Assembly (NCBI GenBank): GCA_001414345.1
Contig: LLCB01000176.1
Span: forward strand, 1 to 64,000
Direction of reading: 5' to 3'
From: Hymenoscyphus infarciens
Taxonomy: Eukaryota > Ascomycota > Leotiomycetes > Helotiales > Helotiaceae
DNA length: 64,000 bases
Of the stretch, positions 12,548-23,258 are shown in pieces. The translations under genes and the position numbers were made by a program. The stretch's first letter is position 1, and every line of letters begins with the position of its first letter. A model generated the notes under the pieces. It was given only the letters and a program-made list of their open reading frames with translations. It searched no databases and was not told the origin of the DNA.

Positions 12548-14458
12548 CGCTCTACTTTTACTATAAGTAAACTCTTAATCTCTAAGAGTTAAAATTTTTT
12601 TACTTAGTTATAGTAGCGTTTCTAGTTAAAGAACTAGTAATTAGAGTTTATAGACCTTAATTTAGTTTAAATAAGCGTGTTCTAGTATTCTATATATACT
12701 ATATCTTCTACGCTTTCTAATATTAGTACTAGATTATTTTTAAGCTTTTAAAGTAGATCTTAGAAAGCGAATTTCCTAGTATATCTAAGTAAGAATTAAG
12801 CTTTTAAGAATATACACTTGTTTATAATACTCTTTATCTAGAAGCTAACTTTATAAATCTTATCTTATATAGTATAAAGCTTATTAATTTTAAAAGTATA
12901 TCTTTTAATATTAATTCTAAAGTCCTCTTTAATATTATTAACTATTACTAGAAGTAGTTATTCTAGTTAATCTTTTCTTATATATTAAGCTACTAAGAGT
13001 ATATCTTAGGCTTTATTTACTATAACTTAGGCTTTTTTAAGTCTTATATTCTTATTAAGTATCGCTTATTTAATTATAGAATAAGGTCTTTTAAGCTTAT
13101 TAGCGTTCTTAGTATTAAGGCTATTTAGATTAAAGTATTCTTAGACTCTTTCTTAATAGATAATATAAAAGAAGTAGTTATATTATATAAGCTATAAGTT
13201 TTAGTTAGTAAGAAGGACTTTTTTAGTTAAGAGTAAGCTTACTATTATAAAAGTAGTACTTTTAAGAAGAAAATAAGAATAGATAAAAAGAAGATAAAGC
13301 TAATATAACTAGCGTAGTAGAAGTAGTATTCTATCTACTAACTAAGCTTATAACTATAGCAATTATAAAAGCTATATTAAGAGTATAGAATAAGTAAAGT
13401 AAAGTTAAAGTAGATGCTTAATTCTCTAGAACTATAGAGAAGAGTATAAGACTTTAAATACTATACTTCTTACTTAAAAAGTAGAGATTATTAGATAATT
13501 CTTTATCTAATCTATCTTTGTCTTATAATAGTAAGTTTCTAGAATAAAAAGATAAAATAATTCTTAAAATACTCTCTTTTCTTAAAAAAAAAAAAGGGAT
13601 TTTTAAAACATTTTTTAAAACATTTTTTAAATTTTTTTTTTTTCTTTCTTCCTACTACTCTTAGGAGATTATAAATAGACAGACTATATACTAGCTATAC
13701 TAAGACTTTTATAAAAAAATATACTCAGACTTTTATAAAAAATATACTAAGACTTTTATAAAAATAAAAAATAAAAGATAAAAAATAGATGTAAAAGTGT
13801 TTTCTTTTTCTTTTATAAAGTTTATAGAGGTAGAGCGTAATCGTAAATTATAAATTACAAAGTTAAGCTAAAGTAGAACTTAATAATTATACTTGCTACT
13901 TCTTAGTCTCTCTCTCTTACTACTCTTTTCTTCTTTAATATATTATATAAAGATAAAAGTATAGAAGAGAGAGAGAGAGGGAGAGAGGGAGAGAGAGAGA
14001 GAGAGAGAGAGTAAGCAAACATTTTAGTAGAAAGTTTTTCCTAGCATAGGTAAGAGGAGTTTAGCAAAAGTAGTAAATAATCCTCTCTCTTTCTTTTTCT
14101 CTCTCCCTCTCTCTCTCTCTCTCTTATTTATCTAGAAACAATAGAAAGAATACAATATAATAATAAGAAGACGATAGTAAGGGGGCAATAGTAAGAGAGT
14201 AATATCCCTACTATATACTATATACTATATACGTAATATATGTTTTATTTTCCCTCTCTATTCTCTAATTAGCTAGTTACTATATATAGTTAAGACTATC
14301 TAACCTAAAGATAGAGAGGAGGAAGGAGAGAGACGGAATTTATATTACAAATTAGAAATTATTCTCTTTTATACTTATAGAAAGTAACGATTTACAATTT
14401 GCGATTTCCTATTTACGATTTAGTTAATCCGACTTTTTAGTGTATTCAGGATGCCGTA
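12548..14458. mobile_element. Right end of a TIR transposon (family A), RIP-degraded
   Basis: The right tip reads, inward from 14458, TACGGCATCCTGAATACAC then AAAAAGTCGGATTAACTAAATCG. The identical tip occurs at 56228 in the other direction. 12548-12900 matches 63690-64000 and 13340-13530 matches 56840-57000, both in direct orientation. The left part of the element is either beyond position 1 or was cut off where family B ends. No protein was recognised. Confidence 0.55.
13895..14458 (+). repeat. Left arm of a 0.56-kb inverted repeat (partner at 56228-56823)
   Basis: Reading inward from 14458, the arm carries the tip, ACTTTCTATAAGTATAAAAGAG, two CT/GA microsatellites (about 14095-14130 and 13965-14010) and TAAGAGAGAGAGACTAAGAAG. 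The same blocks occur in the same order from 56228 to 56823. This is the long terminal inverted repeat of family A. The two arms face away from the gene-bearing 41.8 kb between them. Confidence 0.75.
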
Positions 14459-15100
14459 AGAGGAGAAGAGGAGGAGATATAAACCTCTTCTTTTACTCTT
14501 CTTTTCCTCTTCTTATTAAATAGTATATTATATGTTATTATTAATTCAAAGAGAAGAGAGTAGCTAAAACGACGCGTAAAAAGAGACTATCTAAAAAGAC
14601 GCGTATAAAGAGAGAAAGTAAAAAGCTCGGATTATGAAAAGAGAAGGCAAATTTAAGCTTAACTCGCAACTCACTATAACATAGAATACGAAACTGTGAC
14701 GAAAAAGGAACTTTAGAGAACCAAAAACAAGAAAGACAGATTAAACCATAATTTCATATTTCCTTCATTTCTCTTTTCATTCCATTCTTTCTTTATACAT
14801 TACTCCCACCCGGGACATCTCGCTCCTCCATTTTATCTACTTCTCTCCATCTCTCCCTCTCTCCATCTGACTTACACAAACTACTCTCAGAAAAAGCAGA
14901 AGAAAAAAGGATTCGCTATCTCCCAAACGCCCTCGGAATCTCGCGACAAGGTACGCGCGCGAAAAATAAGAAAAACGGTCTAGTCCCATCCACTCACTAC
15001 TTCCACCTCACCACGACCGTCGTCATAGCCTCTGCCACCAGCCACCATTCAACCACACCACACACCACACACCACACACACTATAGACACCCTCACCCAT
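14459..15100. other. Transition from RIP block to gene island; erdS 3' flank
   Basis: AT-rich until about 14640, then normal composition with CA and TG restored. A CACACCA-type repeat lies at 15045-15085 just past the erdS stop. No gene is visible. Confidence 0.6.
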
Positions 15101-18100
15101 CTACTCCTCCTCCAAGAACCCCATAATCGCTCTAATACCACCCGCACCCAGTCCCCCCCTCGGATAACAAACATAAACAGGCTCCTCCCAACACCCCATC
15201 TTGGCGCGAAACTCGGACTTGTTAGTCAACTTGAATTGTTTATTGATAGCCTCATACGCCTTCCTCAACGCCTTGACCTTGTGTTTACCCAGGTTCCTAC
15301 CGCCCTCAAGTGTATTACTCGCCCCGGTTCCAAAAGTTACTTGTCTAGTATCTGGTTCCGCAGCGGAGAGAGATTTAAACGAAAAGAGGATGAGGGACTC
15401 GATTGTGCCCGAAGGAGCGTGGGGGAATTCGAGGGAGAATTTAACTTGGTAGCCGTTCTTGGGGCTCAGTTGATGCAGGACAACGAGGGCGAGAACCTCA
15501 TCTTTTGAGCCGGTTGCGTAGTAGTACCTACGATGTTCTTGGTCGATCCATGGTCTAATCTGGGTAAGGTGGATTTGTGTTCCTTTACGTCCAGATTGCC
15601 AGGCTGCGATCCCAGCGTCGATTTTAGCCTTCACATCTTCGGGAACGGGTTGCGCGAATGGAAGCTCAACATTCTTGACCCCCTCTTTCTCAGCATGTCG
15701 TACCTTCCTCGCAAGATCAGCGTCTTTAAGCGCAGGATTATCTTTAGGATTCGCTCGTTCCTCGGCCGTACATGCCAAAGTTCGCCAGAGGAATTTCTCG
15801 CCCACGTATTCTTCTACTTCCTTACCCGCGATCATCCAAAGGGGTTTGAGTTCTTTGTATTCGGCGTGGTGTTTGTGTTCCTTGTTGTCCTTGAGGAATT
15901 GTAGGTATGCGGAGATGACTTGGGGATATTGAGATTTGGCGCAAAGAGGGTCACCAACTGCGATGGCGTAGCCGTTATGTACGATGTAGCCCTGTGCTGC
16001 GCCGGTGGAGGGATGACGATAGACGTGGTAACGTTGATCGAGCCACGATGTATTTCCTGCATCCCCGTAGTTGGCGATGAGTTTTTCGAGGGGTTGGAGG
16101 TGTGATGTGCCATCGAGGTTGTTGGAGGAGATGATGGGCGTGTCGATGTCTTCTCTCTCCCAGGGTGGGTTGGTGGTACTTGCTTCTTCGTGCCTCAGTG
16201 CAAGGACTGGTGGTTTTGCAGGGAGGGATTTTGGATCTCGAGGGAAGAGGGAGGCGAGACGGATGTTTCCGAGGTTGAGGAAGAGGTAGGTTAATCTTTC
16301 GAGACCAATACCGCAGCCTGCGTGTGGTGGCGCTCCCCAGCGGAACCCTTCGAGGTATTCGATCATGGAGTCTGGTTTGATGCCTTGTTTCTTGATTTTC
16401 GTTTCGAGGAATTTGGCATCGTGGATACGTTGCCCGCCACTCAGAATCTCTTGTCCTCTCATGAAGATATCGAACGAGTTTGTGAATCGGTCATCTTCTG
16501 GATCGGGCATCGTATAGAACGGTCGAGCTGAAGCAGGGAATTTGTCAAGAATGTAGTAATCAGTCTTGTACTTTTCCTTGACCAAAGCACCTAACCGAAT
16601 CTCCGCTCTGGTCGCAAGATCCTCTGTGACTGAAGGTGGATTGCCATCATCATCAACCCATCCATCGTCAATCAACATCTGAACACCATCCTTGAAGGCA
16701 ATTCTTGGAGTAACCTCGAGCCACTGTACCTTCTCGTGAGGATAAAAGTGTGAGATGAGCTCAATCTCATTCTCATATCGATCGTAGATTCCTTGCCACA
16801 AATTCTTAAACATTCCATCAATAATATCCAATGCCTCGTGATAATGCTCCTCCAAGGCCATTTCAAGATCCAGCCCGGTATACTCGGTCAAATGACGAGG
16901 GGTATTACTATCTTCGGCTCGGAAAACTGGACCAATCTCGTAAACTCTCTCGAAATCAGCTGCTATACACATCTGCTTTGCCAATTGAGGGGATTGTGCG
17001 AGGAAAGCTGGGCGACCGAAATAATTCAATTCGAAGACGGTCGCTCCCGACTCGGTAGCACCACCTTGCAATTTGGGTGTGTGAATCTCGATAAAGCCCT
17101 TGGTATCAAGGTACGAACGGAAGAGATTGCATATGCCAGATTGAATACGGAATATAGATTGCGCAGGACCAGTTCTGAGATCCACGATTCGGTTGTTGAG
17201 TCGTACTCGTTGGGGGAGGGATCGATTTTGTCGGAAGACGTCCATGCTTGCTATTTTTTGTTAGCTCTGTAAGTCCACGGCATCAAGAAAATACTTACTT
17301 CGACTGTTGAGTTTGTCCGCCAATCTATCAATCGAACTCCTGGATACATCCTGAGATTTCCTACCAAGATCCGTGGACCTCCGACTTGGAGGAGTGGTAT
17401 TCTTGCTGGTGGGATCTTGAGAATCATCTTCCTCGTCATCATCCGCATCCTCCTTGTCTCGGTTTATATTTTCGGCATCGTAGACAGTAAATGGGACATT
17501 CTCTGTCAGATCCCCTACTTTGTGTATCTCCAGCACATCCAATTCCCAATCGTGAATTGTCGCGTTCTTGACTCGCTTCTGGGATTTACGGACCCTGGCA
17601 TGGCAGACGACGATGGTTTCGCTGGGGTAACGTTCTATACTTCGAACCATGTAGTCGGAAATCCCCTCGGGGTTGTATTCTCCTTCTGGGAGGGGGTGTT
17701 AGTTTATGCTGTATATGATATGGTTGGAGAGAAAAAAAGCTAGAAAAATGCATACCCGTGATTTCCTCCAAGGGCTGGAAACTTTGTAGTACACCTTGAA
17801 TTGTAACCGTCTGCTGTCGAAATACGATGAATACCAATTTGGCACTCATTCGGCGCAGGGTATGTATGCGGGCTCGAAACGAAACAACTCGCCCATCTGC
17901 TTCTATAACATTGTCAGATTGAGTGAGTACAAACGGGGTAGCACCAGGGCACATACTCTCGAAATCCAAGTCCTTGAACAAAACGCGCGTCTCGTGGTTC
18001 CATCTCTTGCTCATATTCATACTGTATGGTCGGTAGAGTTTCGTGAGTGCAGGAGGTCCCGTCGCCAGAAATTTCTCATCCTCGATTTTTGCCAACGATT

Positions 18101-18383
18101 GCCGCTTCTTGTTTTCTGCTTTCGATTTCAACTTGTCGAGACTCTTTCGCTGTCTCTCTGCCAAAATAATTTCGGAACTCTGGCGTTTTTGGTTCGAATC
18201 TAGGGAGACGCCCCGATTTCCATTGGCGACTCCATTCGCATTTCCGTTTGCAGTGCCATTATTACCATTGAGAGAGACCGGGGTCGAGGTACCACTATTT
18301 GTTTTGTTGGGGACAGAATCGGTGGAAGGGTTGGAACTCCCGAGAGCCTTAATCTTCCGCAAGTTCTTCTTGATGAACGACAT
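15101..18383 (-). CDS. erdS: ErdS: aspartyl-tRNA synthetase fused to DUF2156 aminoacyl-tRNA transferase (ergosteryl-aspartate synthase)
   Basis: The model has four exons on the minus strand: 18383-17957, 17902-17756, 17685-17299 and 17250-15101. It gives 1036 aa. Introns are 54, 70 and 48 nt with donors GTATGT, GTATGC and GTAAGT, and all joins keep frame. Residues 1-130 are polar and Lys-rich. The anticodon-binding OB fold follows (about 143-260). An acidic, Ser-rich insert (about 262-320) precedes the class II catalytic core (about 330-660). The core shows the Asp-pocket residues QSPQLAKQM, motif 2 FRAEDSNTPRHLTE near 430, and motif 3 GIGLERLTYL near 635. From about 690 to the end is a DUF2156/GNAT-like domain (GYIVHNGYAIAVGDPLC near 742-757). 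This architecture is that of fungal ErdS, which forms Asp-tRNA and transfers Asp to the ergosterol 3-beta-OH. ATG 18383 is the first in-frame ATG, with A at -3. It is divergent from the hydrolase at 20897. The family call is strong; activity is inferred. Confidence 0.93.
17903..17956 (-). other. Predicted 54-nt intron in erdS that keeps the frame open if retained
   Basis: Donor GTATGT, acceptor TTATAG, length divisible by three and no stop inside. Removal joins residues FES to KADGRVVSF in the OB fold. Retention would add 18 residues there. The ideal donor and typical length favour splicing. Confidence 0.65.
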
Positions 18384-20896
18384 GTTGGAATTTTGTCGAT
18401 TGCTGGATGTGAAGGTGAGAAGGTCGCGTTGGGCCCCAGGGCTGATATAAATGGGTTGGCGCGGGCAGAATGCAACTGGCTGAATAATGCGGGTAGGGTA
18501 GCACCTGCAAGCAACCGTGGAGCTGTTGAGGAGCTGACGGCGAATCAATAGTGCTGGAAGGCGGGGGATGACTGGCTCGCGATCTTTTTTAACTTTGAAT
18601 TTGATTATGATATCGCGCGGAAGCTTCGGAATGTGTGATTCACACCTGATCCTGATTCTGATTTACTTGAAGGCGAAAATCACGCAGGCGATAGTCAGAA
18701 CCGCGAAGTGCAGAGTCGCGATTGGTAAGAGAGTGAGGTGTTGGAAGAGTGAGGAAGACGGAGAGAAGGGCAGGAAGGGAGAGAAGAGGTAGGTAGGTAG
18801 CAAAGGGGAGGGGGAAGGAGGGAAGGAGGGAAGGAGGCTGATGGGGGGAAATGACGGGAGAAGGGAGTGAGGACAAACGGTACTGGTACAGCAGCTACAA
18901 GTATGTACTGGTACTGTACTCACTTTCACTCCCTTTCGTCACAGCCATTGAATGTACTGTAACTCTGAATCAGGGAGGTTTAGAAGAGGATGGAAGGGTC
19001 CAGCCAGCCCGATATTATTTCCTATTATTTTCTTTCCACCTGCAGCCTCTGCCTTGCCAGTGAGTCGCACGGCACGGCATTGGGTGGCCGGCAGTGGAGA
19101 CGAATGACATCAGGGACCCACCCAGCACGCACGCAATTGGAAGTGGAATAGTGGAACATGCAAAAGCGAAAAGAAGCTCATGGGAAAAGCTTGTCCATCA
19201 GCCATAATCCCACCAGCCAGCGGAGCCGCCACTTCTCTGGCTATGCAAATTCGAACATTTCTCAAGGTTCGTGTATACGGAACTGTACCTAGACCTTGGT
19301 GAAATCCTGGCTTGTCCAACACGGTTGCTGTGCGAGAATCAAGTAACGTCATACCGACACCGAACAACGAGGGTCTCGATGCTACCTTACTACCTTACTA
19401 CCTTACCTAGGGAAGAAGAACCCGGAGCTTCCCTCCGTCCCAGCCCGCCAAGTTTTCCATCGTGGGGCGAGTCAGCCGCCAGATCCGGCGTTTATTTGTG
19501 TTTAACTTTCAGCAGCAAGCAAGTTTGGGCGAGTACAGTCATGAGAAATATCTCAACACCTGCATCATTTCAGTTTGGAAATATCTCATGACCTGATTAG
19601 TGATTACGTCGTAATGGAGTATTATATTCCGCTCAATTCGCCGTCTCTTCGTCGGGTCTCAGTTCATCCTCGGGTCTCAGTTCAGTTGCTCTCCTTTTTC
19701 TGATGAAACGGCACTGCAGTTGCTGCGTTTGGTACGCCAAAGACTGTAGGGAAATCTGATGTTCTTGGATATGTATCGTTTTGAGGAAAATTAAGATCCA
19801 ACTCTATAAGATGGCGGCTAGCAACCAAAGCGAAGAAGATGCCATGACGGGTGATTTCAACTCGGAAAGTCAACAATTTCACAGAGATCAAACTGCAAAG
19901 TCATTATGGGCTTCTTCAAATATACCAACGACAGAATCTCTAGATGCACGTCAGTCTTGAGCTATGCTGTTCCTGTCACAGAAAGCGATTGTTGGTGCAG
20001 TATATCCTTACGAAAACCCAATTGAGAAACCAAGACCAAAACGTGCGATGTATGAAGAGGCGAGAGCCAATGGAATAGATAACTTATGTTGGTACATAGG
20101 ACAATGTTGTCAAGACAGGTCAATTAGACTGTCGAATAAAGTTATTCAAGGGATTCGCACATGTTGGCACATGGCAACATATATTGGAAGATAGTATCAC
20201 ATGTTCTAGGCACTTGCCTCTTCGTAACTGTGATTGCATGCGAAGATTCTTTCGTGGTGTTTGGTGCTATTTTCTTCCGCCAGTTTTTCCGAATGATGGA
20301 ACAACTTTCACCCGTCTTGAAGCCTCGGATTCTAGGCATTAATGACGTACCTAGCCTTCAACCCCTTCACGCCTCAACACTCACAACGCTTTATTTTTGC
20401 TACCGATCAACCGACTCAACTGGCACATGGAGTATCCTGACCTCTAATAATATCGGGTTTCGAGAAGCATTCATGGAAGATTTCTGATGTCCCAATCATC
20501 AACAGTATCATTCCGAAACTCTGTGATTGGACCAGCTGCAAATGGATTACTGAGCGGCTGAGCCACGCAAACCACGAGTCAAAAGGCAACGGAAAAGGTA
20601 ACCACCTACTAACTAGAACCGCGATTGTAACCACTTGGCCAGCCATTGATAGTATACGAACTGGGGCCTCCTCATACCTTGATCCTATCTATCTCCTGCT
20701 TCCCAACCTAATCCCACCACAAACAGGCCACACTCCACTTGCCAGGAATCCCAGGGTTCGGCATCGCACCCCACCAATATCACAACCCCGAACTACGAGT
20801 AGATTTTTACAACCACCTCCCTCCCAATCCATTCCACCTCTCTTCTATCCTCTAAACACTCTTTATTTGTCGAATATTTCCAAAATCCATACACAC
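18384..20896. promoter_or_regulatory. Shared 2.5-kb region between divergent erdS and the candidate erdH
   Basis: Normal composition and no convincing gene. Contents, from left to right: an ATG-less frame in phase with erdS up to about 18598; a G-rich tract with GGAAGGAGG-type repeats (18790-18850); GTACTGGTAC palindromic units (18880-18920); TACTACCT repeats (19380-19410); an 11-nt direct repeat GAAATATCTCA (near 19548 and 19580); and a repeated CGGGTCTCAGTTCA (19650-19685). Short open frames at 19964-20487 look spurious. Promoters for both genes must lie here, but no specific binding site is assigned. Confidence 0.6.
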
Positions 20897-22318
20897 ATGA
20901 GCATTGACTCTGTTCGCTGGACCCCCATGGTGAAGGCCGTAATATGGAGGGCCTTGATGGCCATTGGCATGAAGTTCCACCACTTCGCCGACCCCAAACC
21001 TCCCAGACCTCATTTCAAGATCGTCATCCCCTCGAGATTATCAGATAAAGGTGGCACATTCACGCTGGTTTTCTACGTCCCGGAATCATACTTCGAAGCG
21101 CCCGAGGGTCATCGATATCCAGTGGTGGTCAACTTCCACGGTGGGGGGTTCACACTGGGCACAGGAACAGATGATGCAAGATGGGCGGCAACGGTGACAG
21201 GTATAGTGGAAGCCGTTCTCGTTTCCGTCGAATACAGGCTGGCACCAGAATACCCGTTCAGCGTGGGCGTGGAGGATGGGACGGATGCGGTGATATATTT
21301 GGCATCCCATGCGGAAGAGCTACAACTCGATCCGCATCGAATGGCATTATCGGGCTTCTCTGCAGGAGGGAATTTCGCATTTACAGTTCCCCTGATGCTC
21401 CACGATTTACAAAACGAGGCGGGAAGACGATATCTGGCGGAAGCCAACGTGAGCAAAAAACAGAAGCAAAAGTCATCAGACACATTATCACCACCCAACG
21501 GCGTGGGATCATCGTCCTCGGCCGCCTCCTCCACGCTTTCCCTCCCTCGATCAAATCCAGTAGCCGGCCAATCCTTCGGCTCTGTCTACAAACTCACAGA
21601 CCTTGAACCAACCGCTCTAGAAATCGAACAATCGGTTCCAGATCTCACTATTCGCGCCATAGTCTCCTTCTACCCACCCACCGATTTTCGCCAAAACCGT
21701 GAAGAGAAACGAGCCACGAACCCACATCCGGAAAAGAATCTTCCCCCAATGCTCACCAAACTCTTTGATGAATCGTACATGCACCCACCGGAATCTATTG
21801 ATCTCACCGACCCATACCTTTCGCCAGCAGCTGCTTCGGATGCTGTCTTGAAAGCCGCATACCCTCAGGATATTGTGTTGTATACTTGTGAATACGACAT
21901 GTTGAATGCAGAGGGTGTAGCTTTTGGGGAACGGCTGTCGGGTCCAGAAGTAGGAAAGACGGTACATGGCGGCCTAGTAAAAGCAGTCGTCCACGCATTC
22001 GATAAGAAACCGAATCCCCTCAAATTCCCCGCTTCCGCAGATAAATGTTATTCCGAAGCCTGTTCGGAGTTAAAGAGAGTCTTTGGTGGCAGAACGAATC
22101 TACAAGATAGGAGACAATTGGACGAGGCAAAGACTGTTGAGAGATTCGAGGATGGGGATGTACATGATGGGACTGCTAAAGCGGAGGGTTTGGTTGGGGG
22201 AATGAGAATTGTGAATGATGACCAAAGATTAAATGAGGTAGAGAGTGGTTCTGGGGCGTCGAGTTCTAGAAGGGGAAGTGATCAGAAAGGGCCGGGGCCT
22301 GATCATTTACATTATTAG
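20897..22318 (+). CDS. HSL-family alpha/beta hydrolase, candidate ErdH (ergosteryl-aspartate hydrolase)
   Basis: An uninterrupted 473-aa frame starting at ATG 20897, in a CA-rich context with A at -3. It is an alpha/beta-hydrolase fold-3 (hormone-sensitive-lipase-like) enzyme. Visible landmarks are the oxyanion box HGGG at 81-84, the nucleophile elbow GFSAGG with Ser155, acid Asp334 in CEYD, and His366 in VVHAF. RLAPEYPF at 114-121 is a family hallmark. Residues 187-228 form a Lys/Ser-rich low-complexity insert, and the last 70 residues are an acidic, Ser/Gly-rich tail. There is no signal peptide; residues 11-25 are mildly hydrophobic and could touch a membrane. Fungal ErdH, which removes Asp from ergosteryl-aspartate, is a hydrolase of this broad type. 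The head-to-head position with erdS makes that role likely, but sequence alone cannot exclude another ester substrate. No symbol is given because orthology is untested. Confidence 0.8.
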   Translation: MSIDSVRWTPMVKAVIWRALMAIGMKFHHFADPKPPRPHFKIVIPSRLSDKGGTFTLVFYVPESYFEAPEGHRYPVVVNFHGGGFTLGTGTDDARWAATVTGIVEAVLVSVEYRLAPEYPFSVGVEDGTDAVIYLASHAEELQLDPHRMALSGFSAGGNFAFTVPLMLHDLQNEAGRRYLAEANVSKKQKQKSSDTLSPPNGVGSSSSAASSTLSLPRSNPVAGQSFGSVYKLTDLEPTALEIEQSVPDLTIRAIVSFYPPTDFRQNREEKRATNPHPEKNLPPMLTKLFDESYMHPPESIDLTDPYLSPAAASDAVLKAAYPQDIVLYTCEYDMLNAEGVAFGERLSGPEVGKTVHGGLVKAVVHAFDKKPNPLKFPASADKCYSEACSELKRVFGGRTNLQDRRQLDEAKTVERFEDGDVHDGTAKAEGLVGGMRIVNDDQRLNEVESGSGASSSRRGSDQKGPGPDHLHY

Positions 22319-22799
22319 AGGAGTTGGATATTTGGATGTCGAATGAATAGATGACTTTTATGTATTTTATGGTGTATTTTCTATGCTTTGTGTATTCGGA
22401 CTTGGGAATTGCTCGTGTCAATGTGCTATTGGAACGATGGCAATATATATCCGTACTAGATAAGCGAGGATATTCCCACTCGTCGACCGATATATCGCGA
22501 TACCTTGAATATCGCATCGATGCTACTAGCCTTGAACGTGTTTTAGTAGCTCGTTTATTAGACTACTAGTACGATGAAATAGTCTATAAACTTAGATAAC
22601 TTATCTATAAAACAGCGACACTATAATTCTAAAAAGTATATATACTAATATAATATTTTATACTAACCTTTATATTATTTTAAGTTATCTCAAAATTAAC
22701 CTTTTAGGCTAATATCACTCTTATGTATATAACTTCTAGATATCTAATCGATATATATAGATATATCAATTGAATTATTTATTAGATTAGATAACTATA
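22319..22799. other. Downstream flank of the hydrolase passing into an AT-rich RIP block
   Basis: Normal composition to about 22550, then AT-rich with CA and TG lost. No gene is seen. Confidence 0.6.
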
Positions 22800-22804
22800 G
22801 ATAG

Positions 22805-22974
22805 TATTAGTATAACTTATAGTTATAAAAGTAATATAAAAAGAGTTATATATTCGTTCGTATATACTAAGTAAAGCTAGCTACGATGTCTACTTAAGTA
22901 GTTCTTAAGTAAGAAGTATATATACTTACGTATACTAATCTAAATCGCTATTTACTCTTAAATATATACTAATA
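22805..22974. repeat. LTR, left copy of the 22805-30825 element
   Basis: 170 bp. It pairs with 30656-30825 base for base apart from transitions, and is preceded by target duplication GATAG. Confidence 0.9.
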
Positions 22975-23258
22975 CTAGTACTTCTTTAAAATAATAGAAG
23001 TTAGTATCTTAAAAATTATTAAAAATCTCTTATCTAGTCTAACTAATCATAGCCTTCTATTCACTTCCCTCGACTAATAAGAAGGTCTTATTTTATAGCT
23101 ATATTATCTTATATTCTACTCTAACCTAGATCGAAGTATATACACTTTTATACTAGTAGTCCTTCGCTAGAATCGTTCTATCGCCGATTATGCTTTAGAC
23201 GTTCGACGGGAATATCGAAGTCGTTATTACTATTGTCGCTTAAATTAAGAATAGTATA

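Noticed and set aside
18880..18920. GTACTGGTAC-type repeats as a regulator operator
   Set aside because: A low-complexity palindromic stretch with no known factor and no second cluster at another gene.
19964..20487. Open frames of 76 and 108 codons between erdS and the hydrolase
   Set aside because: They overlap in different phases, lack recognisable domains and good start context, and lie in the expected promoter region.
20653..20659. TATACGA, the reverse complement of the Upc2-type sterol element core TCGTATA, upstream of the hydrolase
   Set aside because: A single 7-mer in 2.5 kb is expected by chance, and sterol control in filamentous fungi is mainly by SrbA-type factors with other sites.
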